Assembly: GCA_002923335.1 (NCBI GenBank)
Contig: BEHZ01000068.1
Span: 1 to 9,031, forward strand
Length of the DNA: 9,031 bases
Reading direction: 5' to 3'
Origin: a bacterium HR23
Lineage (GTDB): Bacteria; Chloroflexota; Dehalococcoidia; Lucifugimonadales; HRBIN23
Shown here: positions 1 through 7,525 of the stretch, piece by piece
Position numbering within the stretch: position 1 is the first letter of the stretch
How the letters are laid out: every line of letters begins with the position of its first letter
The notes under the pieces: model-generated
Databases searched by the model: none
The model's input: the letters and a program-made list of their open reading frames with translations, nothing else
Told to the model about the DNA's origin: nothing
Program-made: the position numbers and the translations under genes

Positions 1-559
<559 letters not shown>

Positions 560-585
560 ACCTTACCTTCCTCCCGTTCTCCGCC

Positions 586-596
586 TGTTAAGGTGC
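586..596 (-). promoter_or_regulatory. boxA-like antitermination site in the 16S leader
   Basis: The minus strand reads GCACCTTAACA here, matching 9 of 11 positions of the E. coli rrn boxA core GCTCTTTAACA. It lies in the short predicted leader, about 27 nt upstream of the mature 16S 5' end and just downstream of a 7-bp stem-loop. Hairpin followed by boxA is the boxB-boxA order of known rRNA leaders, where NusB and NusE (S10) load onto boxA so that RNA polymerase resists Rho during untranslated transcription. The assignment rests on sequence similarity and position only. Confidence 0.55.
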
Positions 597-599
597 CCC

Positions 600-619
600 G
601 GCTGGGTGGTGCCCCAGCC
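600..619 (-). promoter_or_regulatory. Leader stem-loop at the start of the P2 rRNA transcript
   Basis: On the minus strand the sequence is GGCTGGG, loop GCACCA, CCCAGCC: a perfect 7-bp GC-rich stem with a 6-nt loop. It begins within one or two bases of the predicted P2 start (619-621) and ends four bases before the boxA-like site. Its place suggests a boxB-like element or a protective 5' hairpin. The octamer GGGGCACC occurs inside it and again immediately downstream, leading into boxA. Confidence 0.5.
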
Positions 620-626
620 ATCTCCA

Positions 627-655
627 AGTATACCCCGCTCCCCCCGGCCTGTCAA
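627..655 (-). promoter_or_regulatory. rRNA promoter P2 (sigma70-type)
   Basis: On the minus strand a perfect -35 TTGACA (655-650) is followed after exactly 17 bp by TATACT (632-627), five of six matches to the -10 consensus. This places transcription start at about 619-621, roughly 60 nt before mature 16S. The hexamers, spacing, direction and distance all fit a strong housekeeping rRNA promoter. Confidence 0.8.
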
Positions 656-769
656 CACCCCTGGCCCCCTTTGCCAGAGGGAGAGAGGACAAGGGGCTGC
701 GCCCCCTGCCCCCCTTTGTTAGACAGGCCTGCACCGGCCTCGTTTGTCGGTAAGGGGTCGCATCCCTTG

Positions 770-785
770 CCCACGGTGCCGTGGG
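770..785. repeat. Inverted repeat CCCACGG-TG-CCGTGGG near the P1 start
   Basis: A perfect palindrome with 7-bp arms and a 2-bp centre. It starts about three bases downstream of the predicted P1 start site on the minus strand, so it could be an operator DNA site or fold in the nascent RNA as a 5-bp stem with a GGCACC loop. The related motif CCACGG recurs at 847-852 and 873-878. The role is unknown. Confidence 0.4.
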
Positions 786-794
786 AGCATACCC

Positions 795-823
795 ACTTTA
801 TCCCACTTCCCTCATCCTGTCAA
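795..823 (-). promoter_or_regulatory. Candidate upstream rRNA promoter P1
   Basis: The minus strand carries a perfect -35 TTGACA (823-818) and, 17 bp on, TAAAGT (800-795), four of six -10 matches including the key A2 and T6. It would start transcription near 788, about 230 nt upstream of mature 16S. Tandem promoters are usual for rrn operons. The weaker -10 makes this less secure than P2. Confidence 0.5.
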
Positions 824-839
824 GAGGGTGGGGCTTATG

Positions 840-854
840 GCCCGTGCCACGGGC
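840..854. repeat. Inverted repeat GCCCGTG-C-CACGGGC
   Basis: A perfect 7-bp palindrome around a single base, 17 bp upstream of the P1 -35 on the minus strand and about 120 bp upstream of the lpdA -35 on the plus strand. The size and symmetry suit a dimeric repressor or activator site that could serve either divergent unit. No regulator is encoded in the window and the motif was not matched to a known operator. Confidence 0.3.
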
Positions 855-975
855 GTGCCGAACGGCGGGCTACCACGGTGGGGACCCGTTGCGCCGACAA
901 CCTGGAAGGGGTGGATACAGGCCTCGCCCAGGGAGGCGTTCTCCAGGCTGGGGCAGGAGAGGGGTCGGAAGGCCC

Positions 976-1004
976 TGGACAGCCACCTATAGACGGAGTA
1001 TGCT
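976..1004 (+). promoter_or_regulatory. Promoter of the lpdA-por-pdh operon
   Basis: TGGACA (976-981, five of six to the -35 consensus) is separated by 17 bp from TATGCT (999-1004, four of six to the -10). The predicted start is near A1011, leaving an untranslated leader of about 34 nt that contains the GGAGGG ribosome-binding site of lpdA. It is the only convincing plus-strand promoter in front of the seven-gene block. Confidence 0.55.
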
Positions 1005-1044
1005 GGTGTGATAGACTAGAACAATACCTCTGCGGAGGGCTGGC

Positions 1045-2430
1045 ATGGGGGATTACTACCTGGTGGTTATCGGGGGTGGGCCAGGGGGGTATGTCTCGGC
1101 TATTCGGGCGGGCCAACTGGGCCTGCGCACCGCTCTGGTGGAGCGGGAGCAGGTGGGGGGCATCTGCCTCAACTGGGGGTGCATCCCGACAAAGGCCCTC
1201 CTGCGCAACGCCGAGGTGGTTCACCTGGTGCGCCATGCCAGCGACTGGGGCATCGCCGTGGACAACCTCCGCCTGGACTTCGGTAAGGCCATTGACCGCA
1301 GCCGCCAGGTAGTCCAGCGCCTGGTCAAGGGGGTGGAGTTCCTTCTCCGGAAGAGCAAGGTGGAGACTATCAAAGACGAGGCGGTTCTGCGGGGGAATGG
1401 GCAGGTGGCCCTCAAAGGCTCGGGGCGTATCCTTAGCGCTTCCTCTATTATCGTCGCCACCGGCGCGCGCCCCCGCACCTTGCCCGTCCTTCCCCTGGAC
1501 GGGCAAGTGGTTTTATCCAGCCGGGCGGCCCTGGAGCGGAGAGATGTGCCGGCCTCTTGCGTTATCGTGGGAGGGGGGGCGACGGGGTGTGAGTTCGCCT
1601 ACCTTTACAACGCCTATGGCGTCCAGGTTACCATCGTGGAACTCCTCCCCCACCTGCTCCCCAGCGAAGACGAGCAGGTCTCGCAGGCCCTGGAGCGGGC
1701 CTTCCAGAAGCAGGGCATCCGCTTCCTGACCCAGGCGAAGGTGGTGGCGCTCCAGCGCAACGGCCCGGAGGCGACCCTTACCGTGGAGACACCCCGGGGC
1801 ACCCAGACCCTCACAGCCCAGCGGGTGCTGGTGTGCGTGGGCATTCAGCCCAACTCCCAGGGCTTGGGTCTGGAGGAGGCAGGGGTGCGCACCGAGAAGG
1901 GGGGATGGATCGCCACCGATGAGCGTCAGCGCACCAGCGCCCCCCGGGTTTTCGCCATTGGGGATGTAACCGGGCGCATGCCCCTGGCGCATGTGGCCTC
2001 GGCCCAGGGGATTGTGGCGGTGGAGACCATCGCCGGCAAGGAGACCCGTCCCCTGGATTACACCCTGATGCCCCGGGCGGTCTACTGCAATCCCCAGGTG
2101 GCCTCCTGGGGCCTCACCGAAAAGCAGGCGCAGGAGGCGGGGCACAAGGTGAAAGTGGGGAAGTTCCCCTTCCTGGCCAGCGGAAAGGCCCTGGCCCTGG
2201 GGGAGACGGAGGGCTTCGTGAAGGTGGTGGCCGATGCCCAGTATGGGGAAATCCTGGGGGTGCATATGGTCGGCCCTGAGGTTACCGAACTGCTCCCCGA
2301 ACTGGCCCTGGCCCGCCTGCTGGAGGGCACGGTGCGGGAGACGGGCTGGCTGGTGCACGCTCACCCCACCCTCGCTGAGGCCTTGAAGGAGGCTTCGCTG
2401 GCGGTGCTGGGCGAGGCGATTCACATATAG
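1045..2430 (+). CDS. lpdA: Dihydrolipoyl dehydrogenase (E3)
   Basis: Flavoprotein disulfide reductase that reoxidises dihydrolipoamide on E2 and passes the electrons through FAD to NAD+. The 461-aa length is usual for the family. Visible are the N-terminal FAD dinucleotide fold GGGPGG (10-15), the redox disulfide in GGICLNWGCIPTKAL (Cys41 and Cys46, C-x4-C), a second nucleotide-binding fold GGGATG (176-181) for NAD, the FAD-contacting FAIGDV (Asp307) and the C-terminal catalytic HAHPTLAE (His440, Glu445). The start has GGAGGG five bases upstream (1034-1039). It is the first gene of the block, ten bases ahead of porC and separated from the pdh genes by the por genes. It most likely serves the PDH complex encoded downstream, but E3 is often shared with the 2-oxoacid dehydrogenases or glycine cleavage, and nothing here excludes that. 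Confidence 0.97.
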   Translation: MGDYYLVVIGGGPGGYVSAIRAGQLGLRTALVEREQVGGICLNWGCIPTKALLRNAEVVHLVRHASDWGIAVDNLRLDFGKAIDRSRQVVQRLVKGVEFLLRKSKVETIKDEAVLRGNGQVALKGSGRILSASSIIVATGARPRTLPVLPLDGQVVLSSRAALERRDVPASCVIVGGGATGCEFAYLYNAYGVQVTIVELLPHLLPSEDEQVSQALERAFQKQGIRFLTQAKVVALQRNGPEATLTVETPRGTQTLTAQRVLVCVGIQPNSQGLGLEEAGVRTEKGGWIATDERQRTSAPRVFAIGDVTGRMPLAHVASAQGIVAVETIAGKETRPLDYTLMPRAVYCNPQVASWGLTEKQAQEAGHKVKVGKFPFLASGKALALGETEGFVKVVADAQYGEILGVHMVGPEVTELLPELALARLLEGTVRETGWLVHAHPTLAEALKEASLAVLGEAIHI

Positions 2431-2440
2431 GGGGACGGCC

Positions 2441-3043
2441 ATGGGGGTAGAGAGCGATGTAGGACGGCGTTGGGTAGAGGTGCGCTGGCACGGCCGGGGG
2501 GGGCAAGGGGTGGTAACCGCCAGCAACCTCCTGGCGGAGTCCGCCCTGCTAGACAACCTCTACTTCCAGTCCCTCCCCGAGTTTGGGGCTGAGCGCTCCG
2601 GCGCCCCTGTGGTCGCCTACACCCGTATCGCCGACACCCCAATCCCTTTTCGCTTCCCCGTCCAGGAACCCCATATCGTCGTCGTGCTGGACTATACCCT
2701 TTGGGGGCATCTGCCGGTGGTGCTAGGGTTGCGCCCCGGGGGTCTCCTGCTGGTGAACACCCCCGCATCGCCGCAGGTGGTCGTCCGCTCCCTGGGGTGG
2801 CCCCTGGCCACCGTCGCTACCCTGGACGCCACCGCCATCGCCCAGGCAACTTTGGGCAGGCCCATCCCCAATGTGCCTATCCTGGGGGGCCTCCTGCGCC
2901 TACGCCCTGTGGTCTCCCTGGAGGCAGTGCAGGCCACCTTACGGCAACGCTTGAGCGCCCGCCTGGGGCATCAGGCTATGCAGGCCAACCTCCAGGCCTT
3001 TGAGCGGGGCTATCAGCAAGTCCAATCCTGGGAAGGGAGGTAG
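2441..3043 (+). CDS. porC: Pyruvate:ferredoxin oxidoreductase, gamma subunit
   Basis: Gamma subunit of the four-subunit 2-oxoacid:ferredoxin oxidoreductase, a cytoplasmic TPP and iron-sulfur enzyme that turns pyruvate and CoA into acetyl-CoA, CO2 and reduced ferredoxin. The 200-aa protein has the family's N-terminal glycine motif HGRGGQGVVTAS (17-28) and the conserved SLPEFGAERSGAPVVAY block (from residue 44) that typifies this subunit. The length is usual. The start lies ten bases after the lpdA stop, with GGGGGA directly after that stop serving as ribosome-binding site. The gamma-delta-alpha-beta order that follows matches hyperthermophile por operons such as Thermotoga and Pyrococcus. Substrate choice among 2-oxoacids is not fixed by this subunit; pyruvate is inferred from the alpha subunit and the adjacent pdh genes. 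Confidence 0.94.
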   Translation: MGVESDVGRRWVEVRWHGRGGQGVVTASNLLAESALLDNLYFQSLPEFGAERSGAPVVAYTRIADTPIPFRFPVQEPHIVVVLDYTLWGHLPVVLGLRPGGLLLVNTPASPQVVVRSLGWPLATVATLDATAIAQATLGRPIPNVPILGGLLRLRPVVSLEAVQATLRQRLSARLGHQAMQANLQAFERGYQQVQSWEGR

Positions 3044-3045
3044 GC

Positions 3046-3342
3046 ATGCTCTCCTTGCGCCCCTGGTATGAAGAGCCCCCAGGGGGGCTTTTGCCCTACC
3101 CGGGCAACTCGGTGGAGGTGGACACCGGCGCCTGGCGCTCCCGGCGCCCGGTGATAGCCCTGGAGCGGTGTGTCCACTGCATGATTTGCTGGGCCTTCTG
3201 CCCAGACAGCGCCTTCATCGTGCAGGATGGCCGGCTGATAGGGGTAGACCTGGAGCACTGCAAGGGGTGCGGTATTTGCGCCCGGGAGTGCCCAAAGGCG
3301 TGCATCGCCATGGAGCCGGAGCCTGCCCTTACTCCGGCCTAG
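3046..3342 (+). CDS. porD: Pyruvate:ferredoxin oxidoreductase, delta subunit (2x[4Fe-4S])
   Basis: Small ferredoxin-like subunit (98 aa) that carries electrons from the TPP centre of the beta subunit to external ferredoxin. Two C-x2-C-x2-C-x3-C-P cluster motifs are seen: Cys42, 45, 48, 52 and Cys72, 75, 78, 82, with one more cysteine at 86. Ahead of them is the TGAWRSRRPVI segment (27-37) that resembles the conserved TG-W-RPV lead of PorD proteins. The start is two bases after the porC stop, with GGGAGG (3035-3040) five bases before it, so translation is probably coupled. All cluster ligands are intact. Confidence 0.95.
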   Translation: MLSLRPWYEEPPGGLLPYPGNSVEVDTGAWRSRRPVIALERCVHCMICWAFCPDSAFIVQDGRLIGVDLEHCKGCGICARECPKACIAMEPEPALTPA

Positions 3343-3353
3343 AAGGAGGCGGT

Positions 3354-4574
3354 ATGGCTCTAGCGGTATCGTCGCGTGTGCCCCCGGTCCACGGCCTGGG
3401 GACTCCCGTGGCGCTAGACGGGGGCACCCTGGTGGCCCACGCTATGCGCCAGACACGCCCCGATGTGGTGGCTGCGTATCCCATCACCCCCCAAACGGTC
3501 ATCACCGAGGCCTTCAGCCAGTTCGTTGCCAACGGCGAAGTGCACACCGAGTTCGTCCCCGTGGAGAGCGAGCACGCTGCGCTGAGCGTGTGCATCGGTG
3601 CAGCGGCCGCCGGTGCCCGTGCCCAGACCGCCACCTCTGGCCCCGGCCTGGCCCTGATGTGGGAACTGCTGGGGGTCGCCTCGGGCATGCGCCTACCCAT
3701 CGTGATGCACCTGTGCACCCGTGCCCTGTCCGCACCCATCAATATCCTCTGCGACCACAGCGACGCCATGGCCATGCGGGACACGGGCTGGCTCCTGCTC
3801 TTCTCCGAGAACGGTCAGGAGGCCTACGACCAGGCGATTATCGCCGTGCGCTTGGGGGAGCATCCCCAGGTGCTCCTCCCTGTGGCCAATGTGCTTGATG
3901 GCTTCATCGTTACCCACTGCGTGGAGCGTGCTCTCCTTTTGCCCGATGAGGTGGTGAGCGAGTTCGTTGGGGAGTATCAGCCGGCCTATGCCTTGCTGGA
4001 CCTTCAGCGCCCTGTTACCGTAGGGGGGCTGGACTTCCAGGATTTCCATATGGAGCATAAGCGGGGCCAGGTGGAGGCGATGGCACGGGCGAAGGGGGTG
4101 CTGGAGGGCCTGTTCCAGGAGTTCGCCGAGATAAGCGGGCGCATCTACCGTCTGGTGGAGCCGTATCGTCTGGCGGACGCCGAGGTGGGGGTGGTGGTGC
4201 TGGGCTCCACGGCCGGCACGGTGCGCTACGTGGTGGACCGCCTCCGTGCCCGGGGGGTGCGGGCGGGGATGCTGAGCATCCGCTCCTTCCGCCCCTTCCC
4301 CGCCCTGGAGGTGGCCGCGGCCCTGGCGGAGGTGAAGGCGGTGGGAGTGCTGGACCGCGCCCTGGCGCCCGGGGCCTCTGCCCCACCCCTCTTCAGCGAC
4401 ATCGCCTCCGCCCTGGCCGGGGTGGGCCTCTCCAAGAGGCTGCTCGGGTGGGTCTACGGCATCGGCGGGCGGGAGGTTCTGCCTCAGCACATAGAAGGGG
4501 TCTTTCACACCTTGGCCGACCCTTCGGTTCCGCCGGGCTTGGTCGGCTGGCTGGGCCTGCGGGAGGGGAGGTGA
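3354..4574 (+). CDS. porA: Pyruvate:ferredoxin oxidoreductase, alpha subunit
   Basis: Alpha subunit of the POR complex (406 aa, usual length), comprising the pyrimidine-binding domain and a transketolase-C-like domain. Motifs include AYPITPQTVITEAF (41-54), PVESEHAAL (69-77), and the RALSAPINI...RDTGW stretch further on that separates pyruvate enzymes from 2-oxoglutarate relatives. The open frame extends further upstream through porD, but the correct start is ATG 3354, preceded by AAGGAGG at 3343-3349 with four bases of spacing, eleven bases after the porD stop. One departure is TSGPGLALM (94-102) where I recall TSSQGLALM in archaeal PorA; TSGPG is more familiar from 2-oxoglutarate enzymes. 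Overall similarity still favours pyruvate. The stop codon overlaps the ribosome-binding site of porB. Confidence 0.95.
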   Translation: MALAVSSRVPPVHGLGTPVALDGGTLVAHAMRQTRPDVVAAYPITPQTVITEAFSQFVANGEVHTEFVPVESEHAALSVCIGAAAAGARAQTATSGPGLALMWELLGVASGMRLPIVMHLCTRALSAPINILCDHSDAMAMRDTGWLLLFSENGQEAYDQAIIAVRLGEHPQVLLPVANVLDGFIVTHCVERALLLPDEVVSEFVGEYQPAYALLDLQRPVTVGGLDFQDFHMEHKRGQVEAMARAKGVLEGLFQEFAEISGRIYRLVEPYRLADAEVGVVVLGSTAGTVRYVVDRLRARGVRAGMLSIRSFRPFPALEVAAALAEVKAVGVLDRALAPGASAPPLFSDIASALAGVGLSKRLLGWVYGIGGREVLPQHIEGVFHTLADPSVPPGLVGWLGLREGR

Positions 4575-4577
4575 AGT

Positions 4578-5513
4578 ATGCCCGTTACCCTTGCGCTGCG
4601 CGACCTGGCGTCCCAGACCGACTTGCTGGCGCCGGGGCACGGCCTCTGTGCCGGGTGTAGCGAGTCCGTTATTGTGCGCCTGGTGCTCCATGCCCTGGGT
4701 CGGCCGGCGGTGGTCTCCCTGGCGACGGGGTGCCTGGAGGTCTCCACCACCCGTTATCCGTGGACGGCGTGGCGTGTGCCCGTCATTCACAGCGCCTTTG
4801 AAAACTCCGCCGCCACCATCAGCGGGGTGGAGGCGGCGTGGAAGGCCCTGCGCCGACGGGGGAAAGCGGTGCCCGAGGATGTGGCCTTTGTGGTCTTCGC
4901 CGGGGACGGGGCGACCTACGACATCGGCCTCCAGTGGCTGAGCGGGGCTATGGAGCGGGGGCACCGCTTCCTGTATATCTGCCTGAACAACGAAGGGTAT
5001 ATGAATACGGGCATTCAGCGCAGTAGCGCCACCATCTCCTGGACATGGACCACCACCACGCCTGTGGGGAGGGTGCTCCCGGGCAAGCCCCAGTGGCGCA
5101 AAGACCTGACCGCCATCGCCGCCGCCCACGGCATCCCCTATGTAGCCCAAACAGCCCCTCATCACTGGAAGGACCTGATGCAGAAGGTGCAGAAGGCGGT
5201 GAGGGTGGATGGCCCTGCCTTCATTAATGTGCTGGCTCCCTGCAACCGGGGGTGGCGTTACCCGCCCGAGGAGACCATCCGCATCAGCAAACTGGCTGTG
5301 GATACCTGCATCTGGCCCCTGTATGAGGTGGAGCGGGGGCAGTGGCGTCTGACCTATCGCCCGTCCCATAAACTGCCTATCCAGGCGTGGCTGGAGGCCC
5401 AGGGGCGCTTCGCTCACCTCTTGCGGGAAGAGCACCGCCCCCTGGTGGAGGAGATTCAGCAGAGGGTGGACCAGGAGTGGGAGGCCCTGCTCCAGCGCTG
5501 TAGCCAAAGGTGA
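4578..5513 (+). CDS. porB: Pyruvate:ferredoxin oxidoreductase, beta subunit (TPP, [4Fe-4S])
   Basis: Beta subunit (311 aa) that binds thiamine diphosphate and one proximal [4Fe-4S] cluster. The cluster cysteines are visible as HGLCAGC (Cys24, Cys27), ATGC (Cys52) and LAPC (Cys222), the standard PorB set. The TPP/Mg motif begins at GDGATYDIGLQW (109-120) and ends near LNNEGYMNTG (136-145). The start is three bases after the porA stop, with GGGGAGGTGA spanning that stop as the ribosome-binding site. With porC, porD and porA it makes a complete enzyme, so the route is probably functional. A gap of 50 bp to pdhA follows, the largest within the block. Confidence 0.96.
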   Translation: MPVTLALRDLASQTDLLAPGHGLCAGCSESVIVRLVLHALGRPAVVSLATGCLEVSTTRYPWTAWRVPVIHSAFENSAATISGVEAAWKALRRRGKAVPEDVAFVVFAGDGATYDIGLQWLSGAMERGHRFLYICLNNEGYMNTGIQRSSATISWTWTTTTPVGRVLPGKPQWRKDLTAIAAAHGIPYVAQTAPHHWKDLMQKVQKAVRVDGPAFINVLAPCNRGWRYPPEETIRISKLAVDTCIWPLYEVERGQWRLTYRPSHKLPIQAWLEAQGRFAHLLREEHRPLVEEIQQRVDQEWEALLQRCSQR

Positions 5514-5563
5514 CCGGGGGAGGCCCTCCTTTTCCCTTTGCGCCCCGGCAGGAAGGAGGAGGT

Positions 5564-6538
5564 ATGCAACTGCAGGAGCGCCTAAGTAAGACCGAGTTGG
5601 TCTCCTTTTATCGGAAGATGCTCCTGATACGGCGCTTTGAGGAGCGATGCGCCGAGATGTATATGCTGGGCAAGATCCGTGGCTTCCTGCACCTGTATAT
5701 CGGGGAAGAGGCCATCGCCGTGGGGTGCATGAGCGTTTTGCGCCCAGAGGACTATGTGGTTACCCACTACCGGGACCACGGCCACGCCTTGGCACGGGGC
5801 ATGGACCCCAAGGTGGCCATGGCCGAACTCTTCGGGAAGGCGACGGGGTGTAGCCGTGGCAAGGGCGGGAGTATGCACCTTTTTGATGCCCGCCTCAACT
5901 TCATGGGGGGGTATGCCATTGTGGGGGGGCAACTGCCCGTTGCCGTGGGCCTGGCCCTGGCCTCTCAACTCCAGGGCCAGCCGAGGGTAACGGTGTGCTT
6001 CTTCGGCGACGGCGCGCTGAACCAGGGGGAGTTCCACGAAGCCCTCAATCTGGCCTCCCTCTGGAAACTCCCCATCGTCTTCTTCCTGGAGAACAATCTC
6101 TACGGCATGGGGTCCCATATTGACCGCACCTACGCCGGGGGGCGGGATGTCTTTAAGGCCGCCGACCACTACCGCATCCCCGCCTATCAGACCGACGGCA
6201 TGGATGTGTTGGCAGTGCGGGAGGCGACCCTACGGGCGGTAGAGCACGCCCGCCAGGGCAAAGGCCCCTACTTCCTGGAGGCCCTTACCTACCGCTTCCG
6301 TGGCCACTCCATGGCCGACCCGGTGGAGTATCGGGACAAGGCTGAAGAGGAGGCGTGGAAGGCCCGAGACCCTCTCCCCGCTTTCCAGCGCTACCTGCTG
6401 GAGAACGCCAGCGCCACCCTGGAAGAACTCTCCCATATAGAGCAGGAGGTAGAGGAGGGGGTGGAGGAGGCCATCCGCTTCGCCGACGCCAGCCCCGAGC
6501 CCCCTCCTCAAGCCCTTTACGAGGATATCTACGCCTAG
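5564..6538 (+). CDS. pdhA: Pyruvate dehydrogenase E1 component, alpha subunit
   Basis: TPP-binding half of the alpha2-beta2 E1 that decarboxylates pyruvate and reductively acetylates the lipoyl group on E2. The 324-aa length is usual. Motifs include GCSRGKGGSMHLFD, the TPP/Mg motif GDGALNQGEFHEA (148-160) closing at ENN (176-178), and YRFRGHSMADP (243-253), the loop equivalent to the phosphorylated site of eukaryotic E1 alpha. An upstream in-frame GTG at 5510 overlaps the porB stop, but ATG 5564 is preferred: it has AAGGAGG (5553-5559) four bases ahead, and the protein then begins MQLQERLSKTELVSFYRKM as family members do. The MHLFD and GGYAIVGGQLP features favour pyruvate over acetoin or branched-chain E1, though related 2-oxoacids cannot be ruled out. 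Confidence 0.95.
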   Translation: MQLQERLSKTELVSFYRKMLLIRRFEERCAEMYMLGKIRGFLHLYIGEEAIAVGCMSVLRPEDYVVTHYRDHGHALARGMDPKVAMAELFGKATGCSRGKGGSMHLFDARLNFMGGYAIVGGQLPVAVGLALASQLQGQPRVTVCFFGDGALNQGEFHEALNLASLWKLPIVFFLENNLYGMGSHIDRTYAGGRDVFKAADHYRIPAYQTDGMDVLAVREATLRAVEHARQGKGPYFLEALTYRFRGHSMADPVEYRDKAEEEAWKARDPLPAFQRYLLENASATLEELSHIEQEVEEGVEEAIRFADASPEPPPQALYEDIYA

Positions 6539-6547
6539 GGGAATGCC

Positions 6548-7525
6548 ATGCCTGAGCTCACACTGCGGGAAGCCATTCGCCGGGGTCTCCAGGAGGCCCT
6601 GGACCAGGACCCCACTGTTTTCCTTATGGGGGAGGATGTGGGGGCCTACGGGGGAGCCTATGCGGTAACCAAGGGTTTCCTGCGCCAGTATGGCCCCGAG
6701 CGCATCCGGGACACCCCAATCTCGGAGTCGGCCATTGTGGGGGCGGGGATAGGCTCGGCCCTGGGGGGTATGCGCCCCATTGTGGAGATTATGACCATCA
6801 ACTTCAGCCTGCTGGCCATGGACCAGATTGTGAACCACGCGGCAAAACTGCGCTATATGTCGGGCGGGCAGTTCGCAGTGCCCTTCCTTATCCGCACCGT
6901 CACGGGGGGTGGGGCCGGCCTCGCCGCCACCCACTCCCAGAGCCTTGAAGGATGGTATGCGTCGGTGCCGGGGCTGAAGGTGGTCTTCCCCAGCACCCCC
7001 TACGATGCCTTGGGCCTCCTCCGCGCCTGCCTGAAGGATAACAACACCATCATCTACTGCGAGCACGCCCTCCTCTACGGCGTCCGTGGCGAAGTGCCCG
7101 ACGCCTACTATGAGGTGCCTATCGGCCGTGCAGAGGTGAAGCGCCCCGGGCGAGACCTGACCCTCATCTCCTACGGGCGGGGGGCGCATTTGTGTCTCCA
7201 GGCGGCAGGGGAACTGGCCAAACGGGGTGTAGAGGCGGAGGTAATTGACCTGCGCACCTTGCGTCCCCTGGACCTGGAGACGCCCCTGGCCTCCCTGCGC
7301 AAGACCCACCGCGCCCTTATCGTGGAGGAGGCGTGGCCCCGAGCGGGCATCGGCCCCTACCTGGCGATGCGCCTGCATCAGGACGCCTTTGACTACCTGG
7401 ACGCCCCCATCGCCCATCTGGCGGGGGCCGATACCCCAGCCCCCTATGCCCGCAACCTGGAGCGCCTCGCCCTGCCCGATGTGCCCGCCATCCTGCGGGC
7501 GGTGGCAGACAACTTCGGCCTGTAG
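6548..7525 (+). CDS. pdhB: Pyruvate dehydrogenase E1 component, beta subunit
   Basis: Beta half of E1 (325 aa, usual length), supplying the glutamate that activates TPP and the E2 docking surface. Visible are GEDVGAYGGAY (28-38), the conserved DTPISESAIVGAGIG (55-69) with the catalytic Glu60, the HSQSLEGWYASVPGLKVVFPSTP stretch (starts HSQSLEGW) typical of the pyrimidine-binding domain, and a transketolase-C-like C-terminal domain with SYG and EEAW motifs. It begins nine bases after the pdhA stop, with AGGGGAA between. It is the last plus-strand gene of the block: its stop lies four bases from the end of a convergent radical SAM gene, so E2 does not follow directly as in most pdh operons. Confidence 0.95.
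   Translation: MPELTLREAIRRGLQEALDQDPTVFLMGEDVGAYGGAYAVTKGFLRQYGPERIRDTPISESAIVGAGIGSALGGMRPIVEIMTINFSLLAMDQIVNHAAKLRYMSGGQFAVPFLIRTVTGGGAGLAATHSQSLEGWYASVPGLKVVFPSTPYDALGLLRACLKDNNTIIYCEHALLYGVRGEVPDAYYEVPIGRAEVKRPGRDLTLISYGRGAHLCLQAAGELAKRGVEAEVIDLRTLRPLDLETPLASLRKTHRALIVEEAWPRAGIGPYLAMRLHQDAFDYLDAPIAHLAGADTPAPYARNLERLALPDVPAILRAVADNFGL

Larger units (their letters stand above)
560..1044. other. Divergent intergenic control region between 16S rRNA and lpdA
   Basis: This 485-bp stretch separates the 5' end of 16S rRNA (minus) from the E3 gene (plus). Open frames cross it on both strands, but they extend into the rRNA or the E3 gene in the wrong frame and have no recognisable protein content, as expected in GC-rich DNA. 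It holds two minus-strand promoters, a boxA-like site, several inverted repeats and one plus-strand promoter, listed separately. No tRNA or other RNA gene was recognised. Between about 660 and 765 I see only low-complexity C-rich sequence and short weak inverted repeats. Confidence 0.8.

Noticed and set aside
691..760. Inverted repeat GGGGC-TGC-GCCCC and a CCGACA/TCTAAC promoter-like pair on the minus strand
   Set aside because: The arms are short G/C runs expected by chance in this C-rich stretch, and the hexamers match the consensus poorly compared with P1 and P2.
1513..2556. 347-codon minus-strand open frame opposite lpdA
   Set aside because: Antisense to well-conserved E3 motifs, with no recognisable protein features; a shadow frame.
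3693..5507. Very long (604-codon) minus-strand open frame opposite porA and porB
   Set aside because: It is antisense to two clearly conserved subunits, has no recognisable domain, and its open length follows from the scarcity of stop codons in GC-rich DNA.
5516..5533. Short GGAG-GCC-CTCC hairpin followed by TTTT between porB and pdhA, possible attenuator
   Set aside because: The stem is only 4 bp plus wobble pairs and the T-run is short and interrupted. It is too weak to call a terminator from sequence alone.
5510..5563. GTG 5510 as start of pdhA, overlapping the porB stop
   Set aside because: No usable ribosome-binding site spacing, and the added 18 residues are a low-complexity extension; ATG 5564 has an ideal AAGGAGG and the family-typical N-terminus.
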